DNA from: Celeribacter naphthalenivorans
GTDB lineage: Bacteria; Pseudomonadota; Alphaproteobacteria; Rhodobacterales; Rhodobacteraceae
NCBI RefSeq assembly: GCF_020524585.1
Contig: NZ_JAIVLK010000008.1
Location: 62,001 to 126,000, forward strand
Direction of reading: 5' to 3'
DNA: 64,000 nucleotides
Position 1 is the first letter of the stretch; every line of letters begins with the position of its first letter. A program made the translations under genes and the position numbers. This document shows positions 15,904 through 23,574 of the stretch, in pieces. Under the pieces are notes generated by a model, which saw nothing but the letters and a program-made list of their open reading frames with translations, had not been told where the DNA came from and searched no databases.

Positions 15904-16821
15904 TCAGTGATCGCGCTGATCGCGAATGAAGGTGCCGTTGTTCAATTCTTCGAACGCTTGCATCAATTCCTCACGCGTGTTCATCACGATCGGCCCGTGC
16001 CACGCCACCGGCTCCTTGATCGGTTGACCGGAAATCAACAGGAACCGCACGCCCTCTGGCCCGCTGTTCACCACGATCTCATTGCCGGTGTCGAAATTCA
16101 CCAGCGTCCGGTTCCCGGACATATCGCGGATGTTGATCTCTTCACCATTCACCTCTTTCTCGACCCGCACACCGTAGGGCGTTGAGGCATCGCGGAAGGA
16201 CGCACTTCCGGCAAAGATATAGGCGAAAGTGTTGGCATAGGTGTCGACCGGAAGCACTTTTCGCGTGTTCGGCGGCACAGACACATCGAGGTAAAGCGGA
16301 TCGGCGGCGATGCCATCGACCGGCCCGCGCTTGCCCCAGAACGATCCCGTGACGATCTTCACCTTGGTGCCGTCGTCATCTATGATCTCGGGGATGTCGC
16401 TGCCCTGAATGTCCTGATATCGCGGCGCGGTCATCTTGAGCGAGGAGGGCAGGTTGGCCCAAAGCTGAAACCCGTGCATCTGCCCTGCGGCATTCCCGCG
16501 TGGCATTTCCTGATGCATGATGCCGGAGCCTGCCGTCATCCATTGCACGGAGCCCTTGCCCAGAACGCCTCTGTTTCCAAGGCTGTCGCCATGCTCCACC
16601 TCGCCATCCAAGACATAGGTGATGGTTTCGATGCCGCGATGCGGATGCCAAGGAAAGCCCTTTTCGAACTTCTTGGGATCGTCGTTGCGGAAATCGTCGA
16701 ACAGCAAGAACGGATCGAACTCGCGCGGTTTGTGAAACCCGAAAGCGCGGTAGAGATTGACGCCTGCGCCTTCGATGGTGAATTGACCTTCAGAGGTCGC
16801 TTTGACGGGACGGAATGTCAT
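15904..16821 (-). CDS. pirin family protein (bicupin)
   Basis: A 305-residue two-cupin protein. The N-terminal cupin has PWHPHRGIETITYVLDGEVE and GSGIMHQEMP, which provide the His/Glu ligands of the single metal site. The C-terminal cupin is degenerate, as usual. Bacterial pirins include quercetinase-like enzymes and regulators of central metabolism; the role here is unknown. I chose ATG 16821 because AAAGGAG precedes it with ideal spacing; the longer frame up to 16944 has no such support. It faces the stress operon across two hairpins. Confidence 0.92.
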   Translation of the reverse strand: MTFRPVKATSEGQFTIEGAGVNLYRAFGFHKPREFDPFLLFDDFRNDDPKKFEKGFPWHPHRGIETITYVLDGEVEHGDSLGNRGVLGKGSVQWMTAGSGIMHQEMPRGNAAGQMHGFQLWANLPSSLKMTAPRYQDIQGSDIPEIIDDDGTKVKIVTGSFWGKRGPVDGIAADPLYLDVSVPPNTRKVLPVDTYANTFAYIFAGSASFRDASTPYGVRVEKEVNGEEINIRDMSGNRTLVNFDTGNEIVVNSGPEGVRFLLISGQPIKEPVAWHGPIVMNTREELMQAFEELNNGTFIRDQRDH

Positions 16822-16927
16822 GGTGAGACTCCTTTGTGTTTGTCTCATCATGTGGGCATTTGGCGGTGTGCGTAAACGGCTTTGTGCGAACGGGTTCTGT
16901 GCGGTGGCGCGCAAAGCGGCGTTGGAT

Positions 16928-16952
16928 GAGTATTTTTGGCACAAAGGAAACG
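16928..16952 (-). repeat. extragenic repeat, copy 2 (inverted)
   Basis: On the minus strand this reads CGTTTCCTTTGTGCC followed by AAAAATACTC. It matches the 17108 copy at 22 of 25 positions, with the three differences contiguous in the middle, and lies in opposite orientation to it. Confidence 0.75.
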
Positions 16953-17107
16953 AATGTTAGGCGCGCGTTAAGGTTAATGCGCCAGTCTGTTCTCACGGTA
17001 CAGGCTGGAGAGCCGATGACCGTGCACGAAGGAGACGCCCTGACCCGTGGGCCGAAATCCCTTCCGGCGACGCCACAGCGCTATGCACCGGCGGTCAGGG
17101 CGCATTT

Positions 17108-17134
17108 CGTTTCCTTTGTGCTGGAAATACTCAA
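17108..17134 (+). repeat. 27-bp extragenic repeat, copy 3
   Basis: Identical over 27 bp to the copy at 10642-10668. It abuts the T-tract of the panB terminator on the minus strand. Confidence 0.8.
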
Positions 17135-17157
17135 AGAAAAGCGCCCCGAAGGGCGCT
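17133..17157 (-). terminator. Rho-independent terminator of panCB
   Basis: Read on the minus strand, AGCGCCC-TTCG-GGGCGCT (17157-17140) follows the panB stop by three bases and continues into TTTTCTTTG. Strong stem with a stable UUCG-type loop. Confidence 0.85.
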
Positions 17158-17160
17158 CTC

Positions 17161-17979
17161 TTATTTATTATTGTAGACATTGTCCTGCGTCGGGAAGGCG
17201 CGGGATTTGACGTCTTCGGCGTAAGACGCGATGGCGTCCTCGATGGCTTCTCCGACCGCGCCGAATTTCTTGACGAATTTCGGCACCCAGTCGTTCAGGC
17301 CCAGCATGTCTTCCATCACCAAAATCTGTCCGTCGCAGGTTTTGGACGCGCCAATGCCGATGGTGGGCACGTCGATGGCTTTGGTGATCTTGTCGGCGAG
17401 GGGTTCGACCACGCCTTCGACCACGACTGCAAAGGCGCCTGCGTCGGCGACGGCAACCGCGTCGTCGATGTGGAATTGCCACTCGTCTTCATCACGGCCT
17501 TGGGTCTTGAAACCGCCCATGATGTTGGTCGATTGCGGCGTGAGGCCGATATGGGCCATCACAGGAATGCCACGTTCGGAGAGGAATTTGATCGTCTCTG
17601 CCATGCGCGCGCCGCCTTCGAGTTTGACAGCCTGGCACTGGGTTTCCTTCATGATCTTGGCGGCGTTGCGGAAGGCTTGCGACGGGCTTTCTTCATAGGA
17701 GCCGAAGGGCATGTCCACCACCACGAGCGCGCGTTTGGTGCCGCGCACCACCGCCTTGCCGTGCATGATCATCAGCTCAAGAGACACGCCCACGGTGCTT
17801 TCCATGCCATGCATCACCATGCCGAGGCTGTCGCCCACCAGCAGGAAATCACAGTATTTTTCGGCAATCGCGGCGGTGTGCGCGTGGTAGGCGGTGAGCG
17901 AGACGATGGGGTCAGCACCCTTGCGCGCGCGGAGTTGCGGCACGGTCACGCGGCGGATGGTTTCGGTTTGGGATGACAT
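17161..17979 (-). CDS. panB: 3-methyl-2-oxobutanoate hydroxymethyltransferase
   Basis: A 272-residue TIM-barrel enzyme. Signature segments are [40 protein letters not shown] (Mg2+ ligand Asp) and [11 protein letters not shown], with the catalytic Glu in [17 protein letters not shown]. It transfers a hydroxymethyl group from methylene-tetrahydrofolate to 2-ketoisovalerate, giving ketopantoate, the first committed step to pantothenate. A GAGGAGG Shine-Dalgarno lies in the 12-bp gap after panC, so the two are an operon. Length is normal. Pathway continues with CoaBC encoded at 5.8 kb. Confidence 0.96.
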   Translation of the reverse strand: MSSQTETIRRVTVPQLRARKGADPIVSLTAYHAHTAAIAEKYCDFLLVGDSLGMVMHGMESTVGVSLELMIMHGKAVVRGTKRALVVVDMPFGSYEESPSQAFRNAAKIMKETQCQAVKLEGGARMAETIKFLSERGIPVMAHIGLTPQSTNIMGGFKTQGRDEDEWQFHIDDAVAVADAGAFAVVVEGVVEPLADKITKAIDVPTIGIGASKTCDGQILVMEDMLGLNDWVPKFVKKFGAVGEAIEDAIASYAEDVKSRAFPTQDNVYNNK

Positions 17980-17991
17980 GGCGTTTCCTCC

Positions 17992-18840
17992 TCACGCAGG
18001 GTTCGCGACCCTTTGGTCGATCAGTAGCACATCGCCGAAGCGGGCGGCCAGAAGGATCACCACGGGGCGGGTGATCGCGCCCGGCACTTCGGCCAGCGTT
18101 TCGGCATCGCGCACATCGACGCTTTCCAATTTGGCGCGGGGCTCGCGGGCGATGAAGTCGCGGATTTCCTGTTCCAGATCGGGCCCGGAGCGCCCGTCGG
18201 AGACCTCGTAATCGGCATAGGCCAGCGCCTTGTTGAGGATCAGCGCGGCTTGGCGATCCTCTGGCGTCAGGCGCACGTTGCGCGACGACATCGCCAGCCC
18301 GTCCACCTCGCGCACGGTCGGCACACCGGTGATTTCGATCGGCATATCCAGATCGCGAACCATGGTCTTGATGACCTGAAGTTGCTGGTAATCTTTCTCG
18401 CCGAAAAACGCTTTGTCGGCGCCGGTGATGTTGAACAATTTCGTCACCACGGTGCAGACGCCTTTGAAATGGCCGGGGCGCAGTGCGCCCATCAGCACCT
18501 TGTCCAACTCTTCGGTCAGAACGGTTGTCTGTTTCAGCGGGTGATACATCTCGTCCACGGAGGGGCAAAAGACGGCATCGACCCCCTCGGCCTCGAGCAT
18601 GGCAAAATCGCGGGGCTCGTCACGCGGGTAGGCGTCGAGATCGGCGGCCTCGCCGAATTGCGTCGGATTGACAAAGATAGAGGCAATGACCCGGTCGGCA
18701 TTGGCCTTGGCCGCGCGCACCAAGGTCATGTGACCCTCGTGCAGATAGCCCATGGTTGGCACCAGAGCGACGGTTTCGCCCGCGGCCTGAAAGCCTTTGA
18801 CAGCCTCGCGGATGTCCTGTTTCGTGCGACAGATTTTCAA
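17992..18840 (-). CDS. panC: pantothenate synthetase (pantoate-beta-alanine ligase)
   Basis: A 282-residue adenylate-forming ligase. VALVPTMGYLHEGHMTLVRA contains the HxGH motif, followed by VIASIFVNPTQFGEAADLDAYP and VFCPSVDEMYHP; the second signature ALAMSSRNVRLTPEDRQAAL region is present as LAMSSRNVRL. It joins pantoate and beta-alanine with ATP to form pantothenate. First gene of the panCB operon; panB follows after 12 bp and the pair ends in a strong terminator. Standard length and complete active-site motifs. Confidence 0.96.
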   Translation of the reverse strand: MKICRTKQDIREAVKGFQAAGETVALVPTMGYLHEGHMTLVRAAKANADRVIASIFVNPTQFGEAADLDAYPRDEPRDFAMLEAEGVDAVFCPSVDEMYHPLKQTTVLTEELDKVLMGALRPGHFKGVCTVVTKLFNITGADKAFFGEKDYQQLQVIKTMVRDLDMPIEITGVPTVREVDGLAMSSRNVRLTPEDRQAALILNKALAYADYEVSDGRSGPDLEQEIRDFIAREPRAKLESVDVRDAETLAEVPGAITRPVVILLAARFGDVLLIDQRVANPA

Positions 18841-19041
18841 CGTCAGCCCTCCCGAAGCCTATAGTCGGGCGGAGACTACAAACTGCGGAGCGGGGCGGCA
18901 AGCGCTCGACATGTGACGTTCCGTACATCTGCTTCGCGGCTTTAACCTTTTTCCACGGAATGTTCGCCTCATTTCCCCATTCTTGACACGATCTGTTGAG
19001 AATTTGGCGACGGTAAACTTTAAATCGGGGGATTTATTCCT

Positions 19042-19500
19042 ATGGGCACCTTTGGAAAGACGCTCAGCATTGTCGGGGCCGTGGTGGGGATGGTGATCTC
19101 CGTTCTGGTCTATGCAGAAATTTCAAAAACGCAGTCGGGCGTGCAGGCCGCTTTGGTCGATAGCTTTCAGAGCCCTTCCTATTACATGCGGTCCGAGGGC
19201 GAGGACGACCTGCCCAAGCTGACGACTGAACGTGTCGCGGCGCCGAAGAATGGCTCGGAAGCGCGGAGTTTCGAGATCGAGCATGTCGATGGGACCGAGG
19301 AGCTGCAGGAGGGCGCCGAGGCCGTTGCCGTGGAAGCCGAGGATCAGGGGCTTCCCGCAGAGGCCACGATGGGCGAAAAGGTCAAGTTTTATGTCGATCG
19401 GCTGATCGCCTGGTTCGTCGGCGAGAAGGAAGAGACGCTGCAAATGGACTGCAAGACCAAGAAAGACGGCGGCAAGGTCTGTTCTGTCGTGCGCAAATGA
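19042..19500 (+). CDS. membrane-anchored protein of unknown function
   Basis: A 152-residue protein I do not recognise. One N-terminal hydrophobic helix (TLSIVGAVVGMVISVLVYAE) probably anchors it in the inner membrane. The middle is acidic and low-complexity (EELQEGAEAVAVEAEDQGLP), and the C-terminus has a short amphipathic segment (KVKFYVDRLIAWFVGEKEE) followed by a pair of Cys (MDCKTKKDGGKVCSVV). No catalytic motif is visible. It is monocistronic, with a good terminator after it. The two Cys residues could form a periplasmic disulfide; this is speculation. Confidence 0.7.
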   Translation: MGTFGKTLSIVGAVVGMVISVLVYAEISKTQSGVQAALVDSFQSPSYYMRSEGEDDLPKLTTERVAAPKNGSEARSFEIEHVDGTEELQEGAEAVAVEAEDQGLPAEATMGEKVKFYVDRLIAWFVGEKEETLQMDCKTKKDGGKVCSVVRK

Positions 19501-19550
19501 GTGCACCAACCAATTTGAGGTAAGGATGTAGATCGCAACCTTCGGAAAAG

Positions 19551-19577
19551 GACGGTCCCAAACGGGGCCGTCTTTTT
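19551..19577 (+). terminator. Rho-independent terminator
   Basis: GACGGTCCC (19551-19559) pairs with GGGGCCGTC (19564-19572) with one G-T wobble around AAAC, followed by TTTTT. It ends the 19042 gene. Confidence 0.85.
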
Positions 19578-19607
19578 CGTGAATTCAGGGTCTCGTCCTT
19601 AGACAGC

Positions 19608-19949
19608 TTATTGCAAAGCGGCCAATTCGTCCCAGCATTCCAAGGCTTTGGCGGCATACATCAACACCGGGCCACCGCCCATCTGGATGTTCATCGCCAG
19701 CATTTCGAGCAATTCCTCACGCGTGCCGCCGTATTTCATCAGCGCCTCGACGTGAAAACCGACGCAGGGGTCGCAGCGCACGGAAATGGCCATGGCGAGC
19801 GCCAGCAATTCCTTGGTCTTATGGTCCAACACATCGCCTGCAAGCGCGGCTTTCGACAGGGCGCCGAAGCCTTCGGGGATGTTCGGATTGGCTTTGTTCA
19901 GGGCACGCAGCGCCGTGCGCATGCTATCGTTCTTTTCGGCCCAAGACAT
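19608..19949 (-). CDS. carboxymuconolactone decarboxylase / AhpD-like family protein
   Basis: A 113-residue all-helical protein with the CMD pattern: DHKTKELLALAMAISVRCDP then CVGFHVEALMKYGGTREELL. The CDPC-x3-H arrangement is that of the AhpD-like peroxidase active site rather than of true 4-carboxymuconolactone decarboxylase. Relatives reduce peroxides or act as small redox helpers. An AAGGAG Shine-Dalgarno selects the ATG at 19949; upstream codons in the same frame are untranslated leader. Monocistronic. Confidence 0.88.
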   Translation of the reverse strand: MSWAEKNDSMRTALRALNKANPNIPEGFGALSKAALAGDVLDHKTKELLALAMAISVRCDPCVGFHVEALMKYGGTREELLEMLAMNIQMGGGPVLMYAAKALECWDELAALQ

Positions 19950-20069
19950 GAGAGACTCCTTGTTCGCGGTTCTTCGTGGGCAGTGTTTCGCACGAGAAAG
20001 CATGGCGCAGCTTTGATCCGGGTCAAAACATATTCTGATGTGAAAATATCTTTGTTCGCAAACGCATAT

Positions 20070-20094
20070 GAAAAAGGCCCGCGTGGCGGGCCTT
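20070..20094 (-). terminator. terminator of the xdh/ABC transporter operon
   Basis: On the minus strand AAGGCCCGC-CAC-GCGGGCCTT (20094-20074) is followed by a T run. It lies about 25 bp after the BMP gene stop and marks the end of the long purine operon. Confidence 0.8.
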
Positions 20095-20119
20095 TCCAAA
20101 GTCAAATGTCGCGCAGGGA

Positions 20120-21205
20120 TTACTGCGGGATTTCGCCGGTCAGACCTTCGACGTAGAAGTTCATGCCTGCAAGCGTACCATCGTCTGCGGTCTCGCCCTC
20201 GGCCAGCCACACGGAACCGTCCTGTTTGTTGATCGGGCCGGTGAAGGGCTCATAGGAACCGTCAGCGATGGAGTTCATGACCTCGACCGCGGCGGCTTTC
20301 ACATCTTCCGGCACAGCGTCGGTGATCTCACCAATGCCAACCATGCCTGCGCCGATGCCGTCCCAGGTGTTGTCGCTTTCCCAGGTGCCATCCATGACGG
20401 CCTGAACGCGTGCGATGTAATAGGGCGCCCAGTTGTCGATGATCGAGGAGACGCGCGGCAGCGGGGCGTATTCACCCATGTCAGAGGCCTGACCAAAGGT
20501 GATCACATTGCCGGCCTTTTGGGCTGCGGCCTGCGGTGCGGTGGAGTCGGTGTGCTGAAGGATCACATCGGCGCCTTGGTCGATCAGGGCCTGTGCCGCG
20601 TCGGCTTCTTTCGCCGGGTCGAACCATGTGTAGGCCCAGACCACGGAGAATTCGACATCCGGGTTCACTTTCTTGGCGTGCAGATAGGCGGAGTTGATGC
20701 CACGGATCACTTCGGGGATCGGGAAGGAGCCGATGTAGCCGACCTTGTTCGACTTGGTCATCATGCCTGCGATGGTGCCCTGAACGGCGCGGCCTTCGTA
20801 GAAACGCGCAGAATAGACGCCCACGTTGTCGGCGGTTTTATAGCCGGTGGCGTGTTCGAATTTCACATCCGGGAATTTGGCGGCGACGTTGATGGTCGGG
20901 TCCATATAGCCAAACGAGGTGGTGAAAATCAGGTCTGCGCCCGACAGTGCCATCTGGGTGATCGCACGTTCGGCGTCGGCACCTTCCGGCACGTTTTCCT
21001 GATAGATGGTCTCGACCGCATCGCCGAAATGTTCTTCGACGGCCAGACGGCCCTGGTTGTGCTCATAGGTCCAACCACCGTCACCGACGGGACCGACATA
21101 GATAAAGCCGACCTTGGTCTTGTCCTGCGCAAAGCTCGGCGCGGCCAGGCCCAGCGTAAGGGCGGAAGCTGCGGCGGCAGCGGTCAGCAACGTTCTACGT
21201 TTCAT
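20120..21205 (-). CDS. BMP-family ABC transporter substrate-binding protein (nucleoside/purine type)
   Basis: A 361-residue periplasmic protein with signal peptide MKRRTLLTAAAAASALTLGL up to the PSFAQ cleavage region. The mature part begins KVGFIYVGPVGDGGWTYEHN and contains TTSFGYMDPTINVAAKFPD and ILQHTDSTAPQAAAQKAG, the layout of PF02608 (Med/PnrA/BmpA) proteins, which bind nucleosides or related purines. ATG 21205 is preceded by GGGGAG at good spacing; upstream sequence in frame belongs to the permease gene. It is the last gene of an operon with two permeases, an ATPase and xanthine dehydrogenase, which points to purine uptake. Confidence 0.9.
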   Translation of the reverse strand: MKRRTLLTAAAAASALTLGLAAPSFAQDKTKVGFIYVGPVGDGGWTYEHNQGRLAVEEHFGDAVETIYQENVPEGADAERAITQMALSGADLIFTTSFGYMDPTINVAAKFPDVKFEHATGYKTADNVGVYSARFYEGRAVQGTIAGMMTKSNKVGYIGSFPIPEVIRGINSAYLHAKKVNPDVEFSVVWAYTWFDPAKEADAAQALIDQGADVILQHTDSTAPQAAAQKAGNVITFGQASDMGEYAPLPRVSSIIDNWAPYYIARVQAVMDGTWESDNTWDGIGAGMVGIGEITDAVPEDVKAAAVEVMNSIADGSYEPFTGPINKQDGSVWLAEGETADDGTLAGMNFYVEGLTGEIPQ

Positions 21206-21248
21206 GGAAATCATCTCCCCTATTGTGTGATGAAGTAGGCTCGCGACA

Positions 21249-22175
21249 TCACGAGCTGTGAAAAATGCGCCCGAGCATCGCCGGGGCGTTGGAGGCACCA
21301 TGACGTCGGGCGGAAATGACGACAAGGACCAGAATGGTTGCGAGGAACGGCGACATGGACAAAAGCTCGACGGGGACTTTCGCGCCCGCCGCCTGAAGGT
21401 TGAGCTGCAACACGGTGATGCCGCCAAAGAGGTATGCGCCGATCAGCACACGGCCCGCACGCCAGCTTGCAAAGACCACGATGGCCAGAGCGATCCAGCC
21501 GATGCCAGCGGTGATGCCATCGGTCCATTGCGGCACGCGCACAAGGCTGATGTAAGCGCCGCCAAGCCCGGCCATGGCACCGCCAAACCCGATAGCAGCA
21601 AAGCGCACCAGTTTCACTTTATAGCCCAAGGCATGCGCGGCAGCGTGATTTTCACCGACGGCGCGCAGGACAAGCCCCGCACGGGTGAATTTGAGAAAGG
21701 CCCAGATCGCCACAACGGAGAGAAGGCTGAGATACACAACCGCGTCATGCTGAAACAGGATGGGGCCGAGGATCGGAATGTCCTGCAACAAAGGCACATG
21801 CAAATCCGGCAGAGAGGGTGGTTTGATGCCGACGTAATTCTGCCCCAAAAGAGAGGCCAGCCCTAGTCCCATGAGCGTGAGCGCAAGACCGGCAGGGACC
21901 TGTGTGGTGAGGAAAATTTGCGTCAGAACCGCAAAGAGCATCGACAAAGCCATGCCGCCCAAAGCTGCCGCGACAAAGCCCAATGTCGGAGAGCCGGTTT
22001 CGACCGCCGCAATAAAGCCGCAGACCGCGCCAAAGATCATCATGCCCTCGACGCCGAGGTTCAACACGCCGGATTTCTCCGTCACCATTTCGCCCAGAGC
22101 GGCCAAAAGGATCGGGGTCGAGGCGACCATGAGAGAGGCCAAAAGGATGACGGGATTGATGCCACCAAAGTCCAT
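21249..22175 (-). CDS. ABC transporter permease (BMP/nucleoside type), second subunit
   Basis: A 308-residue integral membrane protein of the BPD_transp_2 family (as in ribose and nucleoside importers). It has about eight hydrophobic helices; EKSGVLNLGVEGMMIFGAVC near the N-terminus is the characteristic motif, and LVLRAVGENHAAAHALGYKV is the conserved cytoplasmic loop contacting the ATPase. It forms a heterodimeric channel with the 22489-23574 permease. Its ATG overlaps the stop of the DUF2834 gene by one base (TAATG), so translation is coupled. Confidence 0.9.
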   Translation of the reverse strand: MDFGGINPVILLASLMVASTPILLAALGEMVTEKSGVLNLGVEGMMIFGAVCGFIAAVETGSPTLGFVAAALGGMALSMLFAVLTQIFLTTQVPAGLALTLMGLGLASLLGQNYVGIKPPSLPDLHVPLLQDIPILGPILFQHDAVVYLSLLSVVAIWAFLKFTRAGLVLRAVGENHAAAHALGYKVKLVRFAAIGFGGAMAGLGGAYISLVRVPQWTDGITAGIGWIALAIVVFASWRAGRVLIGAYLFGGITVLQLNLQAAGAKVPVELLSMSPFLATILVLVVISARRHGASNAPAMLGRIFHSS

Positions 22176-22489
22176 TACGCGCTCTCCTTTTCACGCAGGC
22201 CGAGATAAAGCGGCAGGGCCAATGACAGCCCCACGGTGAAGCCTGCGGGCAAAACGAGCCACCAGCGCGTCACCCCTTCGCGTTTCGCATCGAAGAAGGA
22301 CCAGAGCCAGAAGACCGCGATGGAGATCATCACATCGGCGGAAAACCCAGCGGCCGCGCCATTGGCGAACAGGTCGGCTATGAAAGACAGAGGCGAGAGG
22401 CCGTTTTGCGCGAACCAGCCGCCAAAAAACGCCCATGGGATCACGGTGCCGACCACGGCCAAGGCAAACCAGACGCGAGAGGAGGGCAT
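22175..22489 (-). CDS. DUF2834-type small membrane protein
   Basis: A 104-residue protein with three hydrophobic segments: FALAVVGTVIPWAFFGGWFA, ADVMISIAVFWLWSFFDAKR and WLVLPAGFTVGLSLALPLYL. The N-terminal T-x-P-W pattern and the central W-x-x-F-D-A-K-R are those of DUF2834, a family of unknown function. It lies between the two permease genes of the nucleoside ABC importer and overlaps both by one base, so it is surely co-translated with them. It may assist assembly or coupling of the importer; this is inference. The start ATG at 22489 has AGGAGG-like sequence close upstream. Confidence 0.8.
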   Translation of the reverse strand: MPSSRVWFALAVVGTVIPWAFFGGWFAQNGLSPLSFIADLFANGAAAGFSADVMISIAVFWLWSFFDAKREGVTRWWLVLPAGFTVGLSLALPLYLGLREKESA

Positions 22490-23574
22490 CAGGAGGCCTC
22501 CTTTTTGACGAGCATCACGCGGTAGTTCACGAGTATGTCCATGGCCAGAAGGATCATCAACAACATGCCTTGGAACACCTGAATGGCCGCCGAGGGCAGG
22601 CCCAGCATGAATTGCGCCAACTCGCCGCCAATGAAGGTGAGCGCGAGGAGCAAGCCGGCAAGTAGGATGCCGATGGGGTTTAGTCGACCGAGGAACGCAA
22701 CGATGATGGCGGTAAAGCCATAGCCTGCGCCAAAGTCGATGGAGATTTGACCTGCGGGACCCGTGACTTCGAACAGTCCTGCAAGGCCAGCCAGCGCCCC
22801 CGCCGCGCCGAGACAGAACACCACCAAAAGCTTGTCTTTGACACCCGCAAACCGCGCCGCGCGGGGGCTTTCGCCGGTCAGCCGGATTTGAAAGCCCAGC
22901 ATATGTTTGTTGATCAACACATAGGCCGCCACGACAGAGGCAAAGGCCGCGACCACGCCCCAATGCGCGCCTGTGCCCGTGATCAGCTCCGGGTTCGACA
23001 TGGCCGGGATCTGGCTCAGGTTGCGCGAGCCGGGAAAGCCGTTGCCTTCGGGGTTGCGTAAAAATCCGAGCGCGGCGGAGGCCAGAATTTGCTCGGCGAC
23101 ATAGACCAGCATCAGGGAAACGAGGATTTCATTGGTGTTGAATTTCGTCTTCAACAGCGCCGGGATCATCGCCCAGAGAAAGCCACCCAAGGCGCCTGCG
23201 ATCACCATCAGCGGGAAAATCCACCAGGCGTCGAGCGGGTAAAGCGCCAGCCCAACAGAGGCCCCGGTGATGGCGCCGATGATGTATTGGCCTTCGGCGC
23301 CGATGTTCCAAATCCCGGCCTTGAACCCCAGTGACAGCCCGATGGCAATCAGGATCAGCGGCCCGGCTTTGACCAGCAACTGTGGGCGCGAATAGGCGGC
23401 GAATTGTTCGTTAAAAAGCGGGTCCCAAAAGATCGTGCGAATGGCCGCGACCGGGTCCTTGCCCATGGCGGCGAACAGCAATCCGCCCAAGATCATGGTT
23501 AACACGACCGCAAGGATCGGCGTGGCGATGGTCCAGACTTTCGAGGGTTCGGGGCGTTTGACGAATGTAATCAC
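22489..23574 (-). CDS. ABC transporter permease (BMP/nucleoside type), first subunit
   Basis: A 361-residue BPD_transp_2 membrane protein with about ten helices. KAGIWNIGAEGQYIIGAITG is the family motif, and IRLTGESPRAARFAGVKDKL is the cytoplasmic loop that docks on the ATPase. It is the longer partner of the 21249-22175 permease, as YufP/NupP-like subunits are to YufQ/NupQ. The start overlaps the upstream ATPase stop by 4 bp (ATGA) and the stop overlaps the DUF2834 start. Substrate is inferred as a purine or nucleoside from the linked xdh genes. Confidence 0.92.
   Translation of the reverse strand: MITFVKRPEPSKVWTIATPILAVVLTMILGGLLFAAMGKDPVAAIRTIFWDPLFNEQFAAYSRPQLLVKAGPLILIAIGLSLGFKAGIWNIGAEGQYIIGAITGASVGLALYPLDAWWIFPLMVIAGALGGFLWAMIPALLKTKFNTNEILVSLMLVYVAEQILASAALGFLRNPEGNGFPGSRNLSQIPAMSNPELITGTGAHWGVVAAFASVVAAYVLINKHMLGFQIRLTGESPRAARFAGVKDKLLVVFCLGAAGALAGLAGLFEVTGPAGQISIDFGAGYGFTAIIVAFLGRLNPIGILLAGLLLALTFIGGELAQFMLGLPSAAIQVFQGMLLMILLAMDILVNYRVMLVKKEAS

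Larger units (their letters stand above)
16822..17160. other. 339-bp intergenic region between pirin and panB
   Basis: No protein gene is supported. It contains the pirin upstream region, an inverted pair of the 27-bp repeat (16928-16952 and 17108-17134) bracketing about 155 bp, and the panB terminator. A 68-codon minus-strand frame here reads through the repeat and the terminator and is not considered real. Confidence 0.6.

Noticed and set aside
16974-17180. A 68-codon minus-strand frame between pirin and panB
   Set aside because: It starts inside the panB end, reads through the terminator and the 27-bp repeat (which gives an EYFQHKGNE peptide) and has no Shine-Dalgarno. It is probably an artefact of the repeat.
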